A stretch of DNA of 64,000 nucleotides from Actinosynnema sp. ALI-1.44 (GTDB lineage Bacteria; Actinomycetota; Actinomycetes; Mycobacteriales; Pseudonocardiaceae). The DNA lies in contig NZ_MTQO01000053.1 of assembly GCF_001984155.1 (NCBI RefSeq), positions 930,001 through 994,000 of the forward strand, given 5' to 3'. Made by a program: the position numbers and the translations under genes. Positions within the stretch are counted from its first letter, which is position 1, and the number at the start of each line of letters is the position of its first letter. Below, in pieces: positions 17,162 through 25,789 of this stretch. The notes under the pieces were generated by a model, which did not search any database, had not been told where the DNA came from, and saw only the letters and a program-made list of their open reading frames with translations.

Positions 17162-18121
17162 GTGGAAGTCGACGAGATCGACAGGGCGCTGATCCACGCG
17201 CTCGAAGTGGACGGGCGCGCGCCGTTCAACAAGCTCGGCGAGGTGCTCGGGCTGTCCGACCAGACGGTCGCCAGGCGCTACCGCAGGCTGCGGGCGGAGT
17301 CGGTCGCGCGAGTGGTCGGCCAGACCGCGCCGTGGCGCGTCGGCCAGGTCCGCTGGTACCTGCGGATCCGGGTGGAGCCGAGTGTGGCGGTGTCCGTGGC
17401 GACGGCGTTGGCCCGCAGGCCGGGGACCTACTGGGTGCAGATGAACTCCGGTGGCACCGAGATCACGTGCGTGGCGCAGGCCGCCAGTGCCGAGGAGCCG
17501 GACAACCTGCTGCTGCGCCAGTTGCCGCGAACCCCGCGGGTCATCGACGTCACCGCGCAGAGCGTGCTGAACGTGTTCCTCGGTGACGAGGCCGTCTACC
17601 CCTCGTTGATCAACGCGCTCACGCCGGAGCAGGTGGCCGCGCTCCGGCCGGAACTGTCCATAACGGACGAGACGGTCGCGTTGGACGATGCCGACCAGCG
17701 CATGCTCGCCGTGCTCGAACAGGACGGCCGGGCCGGGTTCGCCGAACTGGCCAAGGCGACGGGCTGGTCGGAGAGCACCACCCGGCGGCGGCTGGAGTTC
17801 CTGCGCGAGTGCGGCGCGGTCTACCTGGACGTCGACCTGAACTCCACCGCGCTCGGGTTCTTCAGCGAGACGCACCTGTGGATGTCCGTCGCCCCTTCGG
17901 ACATCCAGCGCACCGGCGAGATCCTGGCCTCACACCAGGAGATCGCCTTCGTCGCGGCGATGACCGGTGCGGCGAACATCGGCGCGACGGCGGTGTGCCG
18001 CGACGTGCCGGAGTTCTACCGGTACCTGACCACGAAAGTGGCTTCGCTCAAGGCGATCCGCCAACTGGAGACCGCGCCGGTGATCCGCACGATCAAGCGC
18101 GGCGCCACGCTCGTCACGTGA
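17162..18121 (+). CDS. Lrp/AsnC family regulator with two HTH domains
   Basis: This 319-residue protein (GTG start) contains two AsnC-type helix-turn-helix units: residues about 3-60 (EIDRALIHALEVDGRAPF, LSDQTVARRYRRL) and about 175-230 (LDDADQRMLAVLEQDGRAGF, WSESTTRRRLEFL), each followed by a ligand-binding alpha/beta region. Such fused proteins occur in actinobacteria and probably bind DNA as pseudo-tetramers. The gene is divergent from the exporter at 15625-16998, its likely target, with a 163-base control region between. Its 3' end overlaps tsaE by 8 bases. Ligand unknown. Confidence 0.88.
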   Translation: MEVDEIDRALIHALEVDGRAPFNKLGEVLGLSDQTVARRYRRLRAESVARVVGQTAPWRVGQVRWYLRIRVEPSVAVSVATALARRPGTYWVQMNSGGTEITCVAQAASAEEPDNLLLRQLPRTPRVIDVTAQSVLNVFLGDEAVYPSLINALTPEQVAALRPELSITDETVALDDADQRMLAVLEQDGRAGFAELAKATGWSESTTRRRLEFLRECGAVYLDVDLNSTALGFFSETHLWMSVAPSDIQRTGEILASHQEIAFVAAMTGAANIGATAVCRDVPEFYRYLTTKVASLKAIRQLETAPVIRTIKRGATLVT

Positions 18122-18587
18122 GCTGGGCGACCCGAGCGGTCCAGGCGCCGTGCGGTTCGAGCCGGGCTGTCCGGGTGTCGTCCGGCTGCCTTTCCAGGCG
18201 TACCACCAGGTAGTCGTCCGCCAGTTGCTCGGCCAGGCCCTCGCCCCACTCGATCACGACGGCGGCTTCGGTCAGGTCGGAGTCGAGGTCCAGGTCGTCG
18301 ACCTCCTCGACGTGGCCGATCAACCGGTACGCGTCGACGTGCACGAGCGGAACGCCGCCCGGCTCACCGGGCTTGTGCACCCGCTCGATCACGAACGTCG
18401 GCGAGCTGACCCGGCCCCGCACCCCGAGACCCGCGGCGATTCCCCGTACCAGCACGGTCTTTCCCGCGCCGAGCGGACCGGCGAGCAACACGAGGTCGCC
18501 CGCGCCGAGCATCCCGCCGAGCTTCTGTCCGAACTCGACTGTGTCGTCAACTGTGGGAAGGGAGATCATGCTCTGCGCTGCCACCAT
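18114..18587 (-). CDS. tsaE: tRNA threonylcarbamoyladenosine biosynthesis ATPase TsaE
   Basis: TsaE is the small P-loop ATPase that drives turnover of the TsaB-TsaD t6A complex. The 157-residue protein has the Walker A motif GPLGAGKT near residue 38, SSPTFVI, the segment VDAYRL and VIEWGE, all typical. Two starts are possible: ATG 18587, or ATG 18569 which overlaps the upstream hydrolase stop in ATGA. It is coupled to the alr-hydrolase pair upstream but separated from tsaB by about 6 kb. Confidence 0.95.
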   Translation of the reverse strand: MVAAQSMISLPTVDDTVEFGQKLGGMLGAGDLVLLAGPLGAGKTVLVRGIAAGLGVRGRVSSPTFVIERVHKPGEPGGVPLVHVDAYRLIGHVEEVDDLDLDSDLTEAAVVIEWGEGLAEQLADDYLVVRLERQPDDTRTARLEPHGAWTARVAQLT

Positions 18588-19654
18588 CTACGTCCCGCGC
18601 CACGACCGCTGGCGCACTGCCTGACCAGGTCGACCAGGCCGGCGTTGACCTGGTCGGGTTGTTCGAGGATCACCATGTGCCCGGCGCCGCGCACCCGGAC
18701 CAGCTTCGCGTCCGGCAGTTCCGCGGCGATCCGCTCGGCGTGCGAGAACGGCGTCATCCGGTCGCGGTCCCCGCTGAGCACGAGCACGAAACAGTGTTGC
18801 AGGCCGACCAGCGCCTTGTACCTGTTGTGGCTGCCCAGCGTCTCGATGAAGTCGGCGAGCACCCGGACCGGGGTGACGTCGAGCATGTCCATCATGAAGT
18901 CGACCAGCTTCGGGCTGACGCCGCGGCTGCCGAACGCGATCAGCCGGACCGCGCGCCGGGTCAGTTGCCCACCGGCGGCCCTGACCAGTTCGACGAGGCC
19001 GGGCTGCCAGTCGGCGAGCGCGCCCATGCTGCGGGTCAAGGGGTTGTAGCGGGACAGCAGCGGCCTCGGCAGGCCGCTCGCGCCGATCTCACCGGCGGAC
19101 GTGCCGATCAGCGCCACGCCGCGGATCCGGTCGGCGAACAGGTCGGGTTCCTGCTCGGCGAGCGCGATGACGGTCATCGCGCCCATCGAGTGCCCGACGA
19201 GGACGATCGGCCCCTTCGGCACCATCGCGCGCAGGACGGCGGCGAGGTCGCGGCCCAGTTGGTCGATCGTGCTCGACACCTCGGTCGCCCGGCCGGACTT
19301 GCCGTGGCTGCGCTGGTCGTAGAGCACCTGGCGGACCCTCGGATCGGTCTGCTCGGCCAACATCCGCCGCTGGAAGTGCCACGACTTCCGGTTCAGGGCG
19401 AACCCGTGCACGAGCACGACGGTGATGTCGGGCGTGCCGCCGTCGTCCGGGTCGACTTCCTCGACCGACAGGGGCACGCCGTCGTCGGCCGCGACCGTGC
19501 TGGTCCGGCTCGGCGGAAGCAGGCCCAGCGGCTCGTCGGCGTACATGTCCGCTATATCGCGGCGTTTGGACCGAACGACAGCGGTTCCGATGGCCGCGCC
19601 TGTGGCGACGACTCCGACCGCGCCTCCGATCAGGCCCGCGACGCGACCGTTCAC
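18566..19654 (-). CDS. Membrane-anchored alpha/beta hydrolase between alr and tsaE
   Basis: The GTG start overlaps the alr stop (GTGA) and the 3' end overlaps tsaE, so it belongs to the operon. The 362-residue protein has an N-terminal hydrophobic segment (about residues 5-25), then the hydrolase core: oxyanion VHGFALN, nucleophile GHSMGA, acid in SGDRDRMTP and histidine in GAGHMVI. The alr-hydrolase-tsaE order is common in actinobacteria, but the substrate is not known to me. It probably faces the cytoplasm or outer membrane leaflet as a lipase/esterase-like enzyme. Confidence 0.88.
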   Translation of the reverse strand: MNGRVAGLIGGAVGVVATGAAIGTAVVRSKRRDIADMYADEPLGLLPPSRTSTVAADDGVPLSVEEVDPDDGGTPDITVVLVHGFALNRKSWHFQRRMLAEQTDPRVRQVLYDQRSHGKSGRATEVSSTIDQLGRDLAAVLRAMVPKGPIVLVGHSMGAMTVIALAEQEPDLFADRIRGVALIGTSAGEIGASGLPRPLLSRYNPLTRSMGALADWQPGLVELVRAAGGQLTRRAVRLIAFGSRGVSPKLVDFMMDMLDVTPVRVLADFIETLGSHNRYKALVGLQHCFVLVLSGDRDRMTPFSHAERIAAELPDAKLVRVRGAGHMVILEQPDQVNAGLVDLVRQCASGRGAGRRWWQRRA

Positions 19655-20757
19655 GACATGCCCACGTAACGGCGCCGCACGCGCGGCCGGTACATGTTCG
19701 TCACGATCTCGTAGTCGATCGTGCCCAGCTTGTCGGCCCATTCGCGGGCAGTCGGCTCGCCGTGGGCACCGGGGCCGAAGAGGATGACCTCGTCGCCTGG
19801 GTTGACCGGGTCGTCGCCCCGGTTGTCTCCGCAGTCGACGACGATCTGGTCCATGCACACCCGTCCGACAACCGGACGGCGCCGCCCGGCCAGGAAAACC
19901 TCGAAACGCCCCGACAGCCCACGGGGCACGCCGTCGGCGTAGCCAACGGGGACGAGCGCGAGCGTGGTGTCCCGCTCGGCGATCCAGGTGTGCCCGTAGG
20001 ACACGCCTTCGCCCGCGCGGGTGAGCTTGGTGCTGACCACACTGGACCGGAAGGTCATCACCGGCCGGAGGTCCTCGTGCCGGGGGACGGGATTGAGCCC
20101 GTACATGGCGATCCCGACGCGGACCATGTCGTAGGCGAGGTCCGGCCGGGTCAGCGCGGCCGCCGAGTTCGCGATGTGCCGGATCGGCGTGTGGCCCGCG
20201 GCCCGTGCGATCTCGTAGGCGTGGTCGAACCGCTTGGCCTGCAGGTCGATGGACGGGTTGCCGAGTTCGTCGGCCGAGGCGAGGTGCGACCAGATCCCGT
20301 GGACGTCGTGGTCACGGGCGGCTTGGACCAGGTCGGGCCATTCCTCGGCGGAGCACCCGTTGCGGTTGAGCCCGGTGTCGATCTTGAGGTGGATCCTGGC
20401 GCCTTCGGTCGCCCGCAACTCGGCGACGCTGGACACCCCGAGATCCACACCGGCCGCGATGGCGTCGGACAGGTCCTCGTCCGGCGCGTGCAACCAGGCC
20501 AGGATGGGCGCTTCGACACCGGCTTTGCGCAGGTCGACGGCCTCGGCGGGGGAGGCGGCCCCGATCCAGGTGGCGCCTGCCTCGAGCGCGGCCTTCGCCA
20601 CGGGCACGGCGCCATGGCCGTAACCGTCGGCTTTGACCACGGCCATCACCGGGACCTGGGCGCGGTCGGCGAGCAGGGCGACGTTGTGCCGCAGAGAGTC
20701 GAGGTCGACGACAGTCTCCGCACGCGGCGCGTATTGACCGGACATAACGTCGCCCAT
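19651..20757 (-). CDS. alr: Alanine racemase
   Basis: This PLP enzyme interconverts L- and D-alanine for peptidoglycan. The 368-residue protein has the PLP lysine in VVKADGYGHG (K42 from ATG 20757), the TIM-barrel residues HLKIDTGLNRNG, the catalytic tyrosine in GVSYGHTW and VGRVCMDQ. An ATG four codons further in (20745) is an alternative start. It heads the leftward unit alr-hydrolase-tsaE and shares GTGA with the hydrolase gene. Confidence 0.97.
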   Translation of the reverse strand: MGDVMSGQYAPRAETVVDLDSLRHNVALLADRAQVPVMAVVKADGYGHGAVPVAKAALEAGATWIGAASPAEAVDLRKAGVEAPILAWLHAPDEDLSDAIAAGVDLGVSSVAELRATEGARIHLKIDTGLNRNGCSAEEWPDLVQAARDHDVHGIWSHLASADELGNPSIDLQAKRFDHAYEIARAAGHTPIRHIANSAAALTRPDLAYDMVRVGIAMYGLNPVPRHEDLRPVMTFRSSVVSTKLTRAGEGVSYGHTWIAERDTTLALVPVGYADGVPRGLSGRFEVFLAGRRRPVVGRVCMDQIVVDCGDNRGDDPVNPGDEVILFGPGAHGEPTAREWADKLGTIDYEIVTNMYRPRVRRRYVGMS

Positions 20758-20786
20758 GCTCGCATATGTTTGTTACCAGCTCAGTG

Positions 20787-21668
20787 CTAGACCCTGCTCA
20801 GGAAGAACTCGTCAGAGACACGTCCCTCCAGCAGGAGCCAATCCAGCCTGCCGTTGACCACATACGTGCCGTACGGCGTCACGGCCGCGGTTGTCGGCGC
20901 CGAAATCGGCCACGCTGTGTGCTTCGTCACCGCCGCGCCTGCCCAGAGTCCCCTGGGTCGCAGCACGGTCACCGCGTCCTCGCCTGGCCCGCCGAGCTTG
21001 TTGGTGACGACGACCAGCGAACCGTCAGGCTGGAGCGCGAGGCCGTCCCCGCCGACGAGCGGCTTGTCCAAGGCGACCTCCACGAGACGGTTGTGTGTGA
21101 CCTTGTAGAGCTTGCCGTTCTCGTAGTGCACGACGAGCAGGAACCCGGCCGGGTGCCAGACCACGCCGTTCATGCCGTACGCCACGCCCGTCAGGCGCTT
21201 GTCCGTGACGAACGGTGTCGCGTTGCCGTTGACGTCGACCTTGTAGAGCGTCTCACCCGGCGGGTCGGTGACGTACGCGTTGCCGAACCAGTCGATCGCC
21301 AGGTCGTTGGCGGCCTTGCCGAACTTGACCAGATGCAGTGTGCGGCCGGTCGACAGCTCGAAGATGCCGAGACCCTGGCTGTACGCGGTCAGCACGCGGT
21401 TGCGCACGGCGTCGACGTGCACGCCGAGCGGCTGTGTCAACGCCGGGTCGCTGACCAGCGTGCGGGCCTGGCCGTCCTTGCCGACCACGGAGATCGTGCT
21501 GCGCACGATCGAGGTGACCAGGAACGCCTGCCTGGTCGGGTCCCACGCCACGCCTTCCGGGTGCAGCGCGTCCCCCTTGCCGTTGATCAGTTTCGGCATC
21601 GTTGACGCCGCGGCCGTGCCCGTGGAAGCCAGGAAGACGGCCAACGCCATCAGAACTATTCGCTTCAT
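20787..21668 (-). CDS. Secreted SMP-30/gluconolactonase-like beta-propeller protein
   Basis: The ATG at 21668 follows GGGGGCACG and opens a 293-residue precursor with a signal peptide (MKRIVLMALAVF through TAAAS). The mature part shows repeated propeller strands (HPEGVAWDP, QPLGVHVD, NDLAIDWFGNAYVTD, GMNGVVWHP, GGDGLALQPDGSLVVV) typical of six-bladed SMP-30-like proteins. A metal-dependent lactonase or ligand-binding role is possible. It is divergent from the MarR gene at 21753 with a palindrome between, so MarR control is likely. Confidence 0.82.
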   Translation of the reverse strand: MKRIVLMALAVFLASTGTAAASTMPKLINGKGDALHPEGVAWDPTRQAFLVTSIVRSTISVVGKDGQARTLVSDPALTQPLGVHVDAVRNRVLTAYSQGLGIFELSTGRTLHLVKFGKAANDLAIDWFGNAYVTDPPGETLYKVDVNGNATPFVTDKRLTGVAYGMNGVVWHPAGFLLVVHYENGKLYKVTHNRLVEVALDKPLVGGDGLALQPDGSLVVVTNKLGGPGEDAVTVLRPRGLWAGAAVTKHTAWPISAPTTAAVTPYGTYVVNGRLDWLLLEGRVSDEFFLSRV

Positions 21669-21702
21669 TCGTGCCCCCATCTTTATTAGGATCCATACAG
21701 TA

Positions 21703-21716
21703 ATCAGAGCTCTGAT
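21703..21716. promoter_or_regulatory. Candidate MarR operator palindrome
   Basis: The perfect 14-base palindrome ATCAGAGCTCTGAT lies in the 84-base divergent region between the SMP-30-like gene (minus) and marR (plus). It is AT-rich compared with its surroundings. Its size and place fit a MarR dimer site controlling both genes. Binding is inferred. Confidence 0.5.
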
Positions 21717-21752
21717 GATGGTCAAGGCTCTTGCTGGACGTAGCATGTTGAC

Positions 21753-22181
21753 GTGCGGATGCCGGTCGAAGAACGCCTCGGGACGAACCTGAAGCGGGCG
21801 GTCGACGCCCTCACCACCGCCAAGCAGGCCGCCGTGAAGCCGAGCGGGCTGACCATCCCGCAGTACTCGGCCATGCTGTTCCTCGTCGACAACCCGGGCA
21901 TCTCGGCGGCGGCGCTGGCCCGGCTGTGCATGGTGACCCCGCAGACGATGACCACGATCCTGCAGAACCTGGAATCGGCCGGGATGATCGTGCGCACCCC
22001 GCACCGCTGGCACCGCAACATGCTGGAAACGCGGTTGACCGACGCGGGGCAGGCGGCGTTCGACAAGGCCGACGAACGGGCGGTCGCGGTGGAACGCGGT
22101 TTGGCCGACGAGTACACCGAGGACGAACTGAACACCCTGCGCGCACTGCTGGACAGGTGCACGGCGGCGTTGTCGGAGTGA
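21753..22181 (+). CDS. MarR family transcriptional regulator
   Basis: The 142-residue protein has the MarR winged helix (IPQYSAMLFLVDNPG, AAALARLCMVTPQTMTTIL, then the wing RTPHRWHRNMLETRLTDAG). Start is GTG 21753, or ATG two codons later. Members of the family sense small phenolic compounds or oxidants; the ligand here is unknown. It is divergent from the SMP-30-like gene and probably represses it and itself through the palindrome at 21703. Confidence 0.9.
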   Translation: MRMPVEERLGTNLKRAVDALTTAKQAAVKPSGLTIPQYSAMLFLVDNPGISAAALARLCMVTPQTMTTILQNLESAGMIVRTPHRWHRNMLETRLTDAGQAAFDKADERAVAVERGLADEYTEDELNTLRALLDRCTAALSE

Positions 22182-22236
22182 ACGACTCGGCGTGGTAATA
22201 CCATCACCCGGGTGGGGGATACTGTAAGTTCGTTCG

Positions 22237-22869
22237 GTGGCGCAAGACAAGGCGGTTCGCCGGCGGGCGGCGCATCTGGGCCCGGAGAAGCGACGGCCCC
22301 TCATCCTTGACTCGGCGCTACAGGTCTACCTGGCACACGGGTATCGCGGAACGTCCATGCAGGCGGTCGCCAACGCGGCCGGTGTCACCAAACCCGTGGT
22401 GTACGAGTGCTTCCGCAACCGCGACGAGTTACTGCTCGCCCTGCTCGCCAGGGAGGAGACACGGCTGTTCGACGCCGTGATCGCGGCACTGCCGAAGACG
22501 CCGGACTTCGACAACATCCAGGCGCTGATCGAGTCGGGGCTCGAGGCGTTCCTGACCGCGGCGACCGGGGCGCCGGATTCGTGGCGAGTGGTCTTCGAGT
22601 CCTCCCGCAACTCCGATTCCCCGGTTTCCCAACGGGTCCAGGCGGCCAGGGAGACGGTCACCGGCAGGCTGCGCGACCTGGTGATGATGTACCTGGCCAC
22701 CTTCCAGGTCGAAGACAGCGAACGCAAGGCGCCGGTGCTGGCCGCGTTGCTCGCGTCGATCTGCGAGAGCTGCGGCCGGATGATCATCGTCGAGCGGCAG
22801 CCGTGGACACCGACCGACCTCGCCCAGTACGTGTCACGATTGATGACCCTCGGCGTCAAGCGCGCCTGA
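22237..22869 (+). CDS. TetR family transcriptional regulator
   Basis: This 210-residue protein has a TetR HTH at about residues 25-70 (ILDSALQVYLAHGYRGTS, AGVTKPVVYECFRNRDEL) and an all-helical ligand domain. The GTG start is preceded by a short inverted repeat TGGTA-A-TACCA (22193-22203) that could be its operator. The last 36 bases overlap the convergent LysR gene. Its target is not evident from the neighbours. Confidence 0.88.
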   Translation: MAQDKAVRRRAAHLGPEKRRPLILDSALQVYLAHGYRGTSMQAVANAAGVTKPVVYECFRNRDELLLALLAREETRLFDAVIAALPKTPDFDNIQALIESGLEAFLTAATGAPDSWRVVFESSRNSDSPVSQRVQAARETVTGRLRDLVMMYLATFQVEDSERKAPVLAALLASICESCGRMIIVERQPWTPTDLAQYVSRLMTLGVKRA

Positions 22870-23745
22870 ATTCCGCACGCAGCACTCCACGAAGTCCCTG
22901 GTGACGGCGTTGGCGTCGGCTGCGAACGCGACGCCGACCCGCGTCGGCTCGACGCCGGAGACAGGCAGGTAGGTGATACCGGGCCGGGCGTAGAAGCGCG
23001 CCGAGGACTCCGGGGCGAGGGCGATGCCGTAACCGTTGGCGATCGCGCTCAGCCACTCGTCCGGGGTGTCGGTGACCGCGCCGATGCGCGGCTGGCGCCC
23101 GTCCCGCTCGTCCGCTGCCAGCCAGTAGTCGCGCCACCGGCCTGTTTCCGGCGCGGCCGCGACGAACGGCTCGTCCCACAGCTCGCGGAAGTCGACCCGG
23201 TCACGTCCGGCGAGCCGATGAGTCGTCGCCAACGCGATCACCCTCGGTTCGGTCAGCAGCACCCGCACGTGCCAGTTCTCCTGACCGGGGAACGGAAGCC
23301 GGGTGATCGCGGCGTCCACGTCACCGTCGTCCAGCCCGGCACTGGGGTTCGACCAGGTGGCTTGCCGCATGTCGACACGCCAGCCCGGACGGCGCTCGGC
23401 GAACGCGGCGATGATCTCCGGCGTCGCCTCGTTCGCCGCGCTCGCGAGGAACCCGACTCGCAGTACCTTCGCGGCACGGCTCGCCGCGCTCTTGGTGTCC
23501 CGCAGCACGCCGTCCCAACCCGCCAGCAGCGCCGGGACTTGACGGGCGAATGTCGTGCCCAGGTCCGTGAGCGCCATTCCGGCACGGGAACGTGTGAACA
23601 GCTGGACACCCAGGAGGTTCTCCAACTGTTTGATCTGCTTGGTCAGCGCGGGCTGCGAGACGAACAGCCGCTGCGCGGCCCTGGTGAGGTTGCCTTCCTC
23701 GGCCACCACCACGAAGGAGCGCAGCAACCGGGTGTCCACATCCAT
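22834..23745 (-). CDS. LysR family transcriptional regulator
   Basis: The 303-residue protein has the LysR HTH (residues about 4-62, LLRSFVVVAEEGNLTRAA, SQPALTKQIKQLE) and a periplasmic-binding-like effector domain (LRVGFLASAANE onwards). It is divergent from the small DoxX-like membrane protein at 23806, with 60 bases between, the classic layout of a LysR regulator and its target. Effector unknown. Confidence 0.9.
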   Translation of the reverse strand: MDVDTRLLRSFVVVAEEGNLTRAAQRLFVSQPALTKQIKQLENLLGVQLFTRSRAGMALTDLGTTFARQVPALLAGWDGVLRDTKSAASRAAKVLRVGFLASAANEATPEIIAAFAERRPGWRVDMRQATWSNPSAGLDDGDVDAAITRLPFPGQENWHVRVLLTEPRVIALATTHRLAGRDRVDFRELWDEPFVAAAPETGRWRDYWLAADERDGRQPRIGAVTDTPDEWLSAIANGYGIALAPESSARFYARPGITYLPVSGVEPTRVGVAFAADANAVTRDFVECCVRNSGALDAEGHQS

Positions 23746-23805
23746 GCCATCAGGTTATAGACGCAGGTATTGGACGCAAGCCGGGCATCCGGCCACGGTG
23801 GGGGC

Positions 23806-24153
23806 ATGTCGACCAGCTATCTGATCGTCGCGGCCGTCACGGTCGCGGTGAACACCGCCGCCGCGGTCGCCGACTTCGTTCGCGCGAAGTTCGTCCTGGC
23901 CAACGCCGCCGAACTCGACCTGCCCGCGTTCTCGATCCTCCCGCTCGGCGTGCTGAAACTGGCCGGTGCCTCCGGGCTGGCACTGGGCATGGCGGGAATC
24001 GAGGCCGTCGGCATCGCCGCCGCCGTCGGCCTCGTGCTGTTCTTCGTCGGTGCGGTCGGGATTCACGTGTGGAAAAGCGTGTACCACAACATCGGGTATC
24101 CGGGCGCCTGCCTGGTGTTGGCAGGCGCCACGCTCGCTCTTTCGTTCAGCTAG
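23806..24153 (+). CDS. DoxX-like four-helix membrane protein
   Basis: This 115-residue protein has about four hydrophobic helices and resembles DoxX_2 proteins (NTAAAVADFVRAKFV, LPLGVLKLAGASGL, GAVGIHVWKSVYHN). Family members are inner-membrane proteins linked to quinone or thiol redox reactions; no firm activity is assigned. The start ATG 23806 follows GGTGGGGGC. It is divergent from the LysR gene, and its stop shares CTAG with the convergent carboxylesterase stop. Confidence 0.78.
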   Translation: MSTSYLIVAAVTVAVNTAAAVADFVRAKFVLANAAELDLPAFSILPLGVLKLAGASGLALGMAGIEAVGIAAAVGLVLFFVGAVGIHVWKSVYHNIGYPGACLVLAGATLALSFS

Positions 24154-25682
24154 GGCTGCAATCCCGCCCAGAACGCGCAATTGCTTTCGACGGCAGGGTT
24201 CTTCGGCGCCACGGCCGTCAAACCGAGTTCCTGGACGTCACCGTCCGAGGTGTACCGGCGCCACTCCGGCAGGCCGCGGGTGTTCGGGTTGCCGGTGTGC
24301 GCGAACGTCGTCCAGTAGCGGACCATGGTCGCCGACAGGGATTCCTGCCGCGGCGTCATCGGCTTGCCGAAGAACTGGCGCCAGGTGTAGTTCAGTTCGA
24401 AGGCGTGCGCCGCGCCCTCGTCGAACCCCGGCCAGTCCACAATGGCCGGTGCGGTCCGGTCGGTGAACTGGTACGCGTACACCGGAATCGGGAGCGGCTT
24501 GGCCGTGAACAGCTTGTAGCTGTCCAGATGACCACAGGTGGACAGCAGTTGCGACGGCGCGTCGGTCTGCCAGGTGGCCAGTGCGACGCTCGGCGACGAG
24601 TAGTTGCCGACCGGGTACCTGGCCAGCACCTTGTCGGCCGCCGGGCCGAACGTCTCGCGGGTGATCTGCTCGTACTGCGTGGCCGTGACAGGCTTGCCGA
24701 CGCCGTCGTAGAACAACCCGACGAACAGCCTGGCCTCGTCCAGGTTGCTGCCCCACAACAACGGCACGTGCTGGAACTTGTCACGCCGGATCGCGTCCGG
24801 TGGCTGCAACGGCAGTTCACGCCCGCCGACCACCGGTGCCCCGCCGGGCCACGCCGCCAGCAGGTCCTTGACCGGCTTGCCCCGCAGGCAAGCCGCGTCA
24901 GCGCAGCCGAGCTTCGCGGCGAACTGCGTTCCGGTGGCGTGTGCGGCGTCCGGAGTCAGCGTGTCGGCCGCACAGCTGAAACTCTGCCCGATCGCACGAT
25001 GGAACAAACCGGTGGTCAACGGCGAGACGACCATGTCGCAGACGCTCGACGCGCCCGCCGACTCGCCGAAGATGGTGACGTTGCCGGGGTTCCCGCCGAA
25101 CGCGGCGGCATTGCGTTGCACCCATCGCAATCCCGCCAGCTGGTCCTGGAGGCCGTAGTTACCCGACTGGTTGCCCGCTTCGGCGGTCAGACCGGGCGTG
25201 GCCAGGTATCCCAGCGGTCCCAGTCGGTATGCGACCGTCACGACGACGACGTCGCCTTTCGTCACCAGTTTGACCGGGTCGTAGTGGCTCGCGGCGCCAC
25301 TGGTGAACCCGCCGCCGTGGAACCACACCATCACGGGCAACGGCTTGTGCTGCCGCTTCGGTGCGGTGACGTTGAGGTACAGGCAATCCTCGGCCTCGGA
25401 CGCGTCCGGGCCGAGCGCGGGCAGTTGGGCGCAGATCGCCTTGGGTTTCGTCGCGTCCAACGGGTCCCGCCACGGCGCCGCCGGCCGTGGCGGTCGCCAC
25501 CGCAGCGTGCCGACCGGTGGCGCGGCGAACGGAATCCCCTGGAACGAGCGGACATCGCCGGTCACGGATCCCCGGACCGGGCCGCGATCGGTGCGGACGA
25601 CCGTGCCTGGCGCGGCATCCGCCGGGCCTGCGAGCAGTCCGAGCAGGCCGATGCTGGTGAGTACCAATCCTCGCCATTTCAC
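24150..25682 (-). CDS. Secreted type B carboxylesterase
   Basis: The 510-residue precursor begins at GTG 25682 with a signal peptide ending PADAAPG. The oxyanion FHGGGFTSG, nucleophile GESAGASS, acid region LDEARLF and histidine GAAHAFEL show an intact Ser-Glu/Asp-His esterase of the cholinesterase/PnbA family. It should hydrolyse carboxyl esters outside the cell. The gene is divergent from a GlxA-type regulator (108 bases apart) and converges on the DoxX-like gene. Confidence 0.9.
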   Translation of the reverse strand: MKWRGLVLTSIGLLGLLAGPADAAPGTVVRTDRGPVRGSVTGDVRSFQGIPFAAPPVGTLRWRPPRPAAPWRDPLDATKPKAICAQLPALGPDASEAEDCLYLNVTAPKRQHKPLPVMVWFHGGGFTSGAASHYDPVKLVTKGDVVVVTVAYRLGPLGYLATPGLTAEAGNQSGNYGLQDQLAGLRWVQRNAAAFGGNPGNVTIFGESAGASSVCDMVVSPLTTGLFHRAIGQSFSCAADTLTPDAAHATGTQFAAKLGCADAACLRGKPVKDLLAAWPGGAPVVGGRELPLQPPDAIRRDKFQHVPLLWGSNLDEARLFVGLFYDGVGKPVTATQYEQITRETFGPAADKVLARYPVGNYSSPSVALATWQTDAPSQLLSTCGHLDSYKLFTAKPLPIPVYAYQFTDRTAPAIVDWPGFDEGAAHAFELNYTWRQFFGKPMTPRQESLSATMVRYWTTFAHTGNPNTRGLPEWRRYTSDGDVQELGLTAVAPKNPAVESNCAFWAGLQP

Positions 25683-25789
25683 CCGCTCACTGTGGCACGG
25701 TCCGCGACGCCCGGCCTCCCCCGCAGGTCGGAGACCGGTCCAGTGCCGGGGAAAGCGGTCCACCTGAGGAATCCGGCCATAATGGGGGC

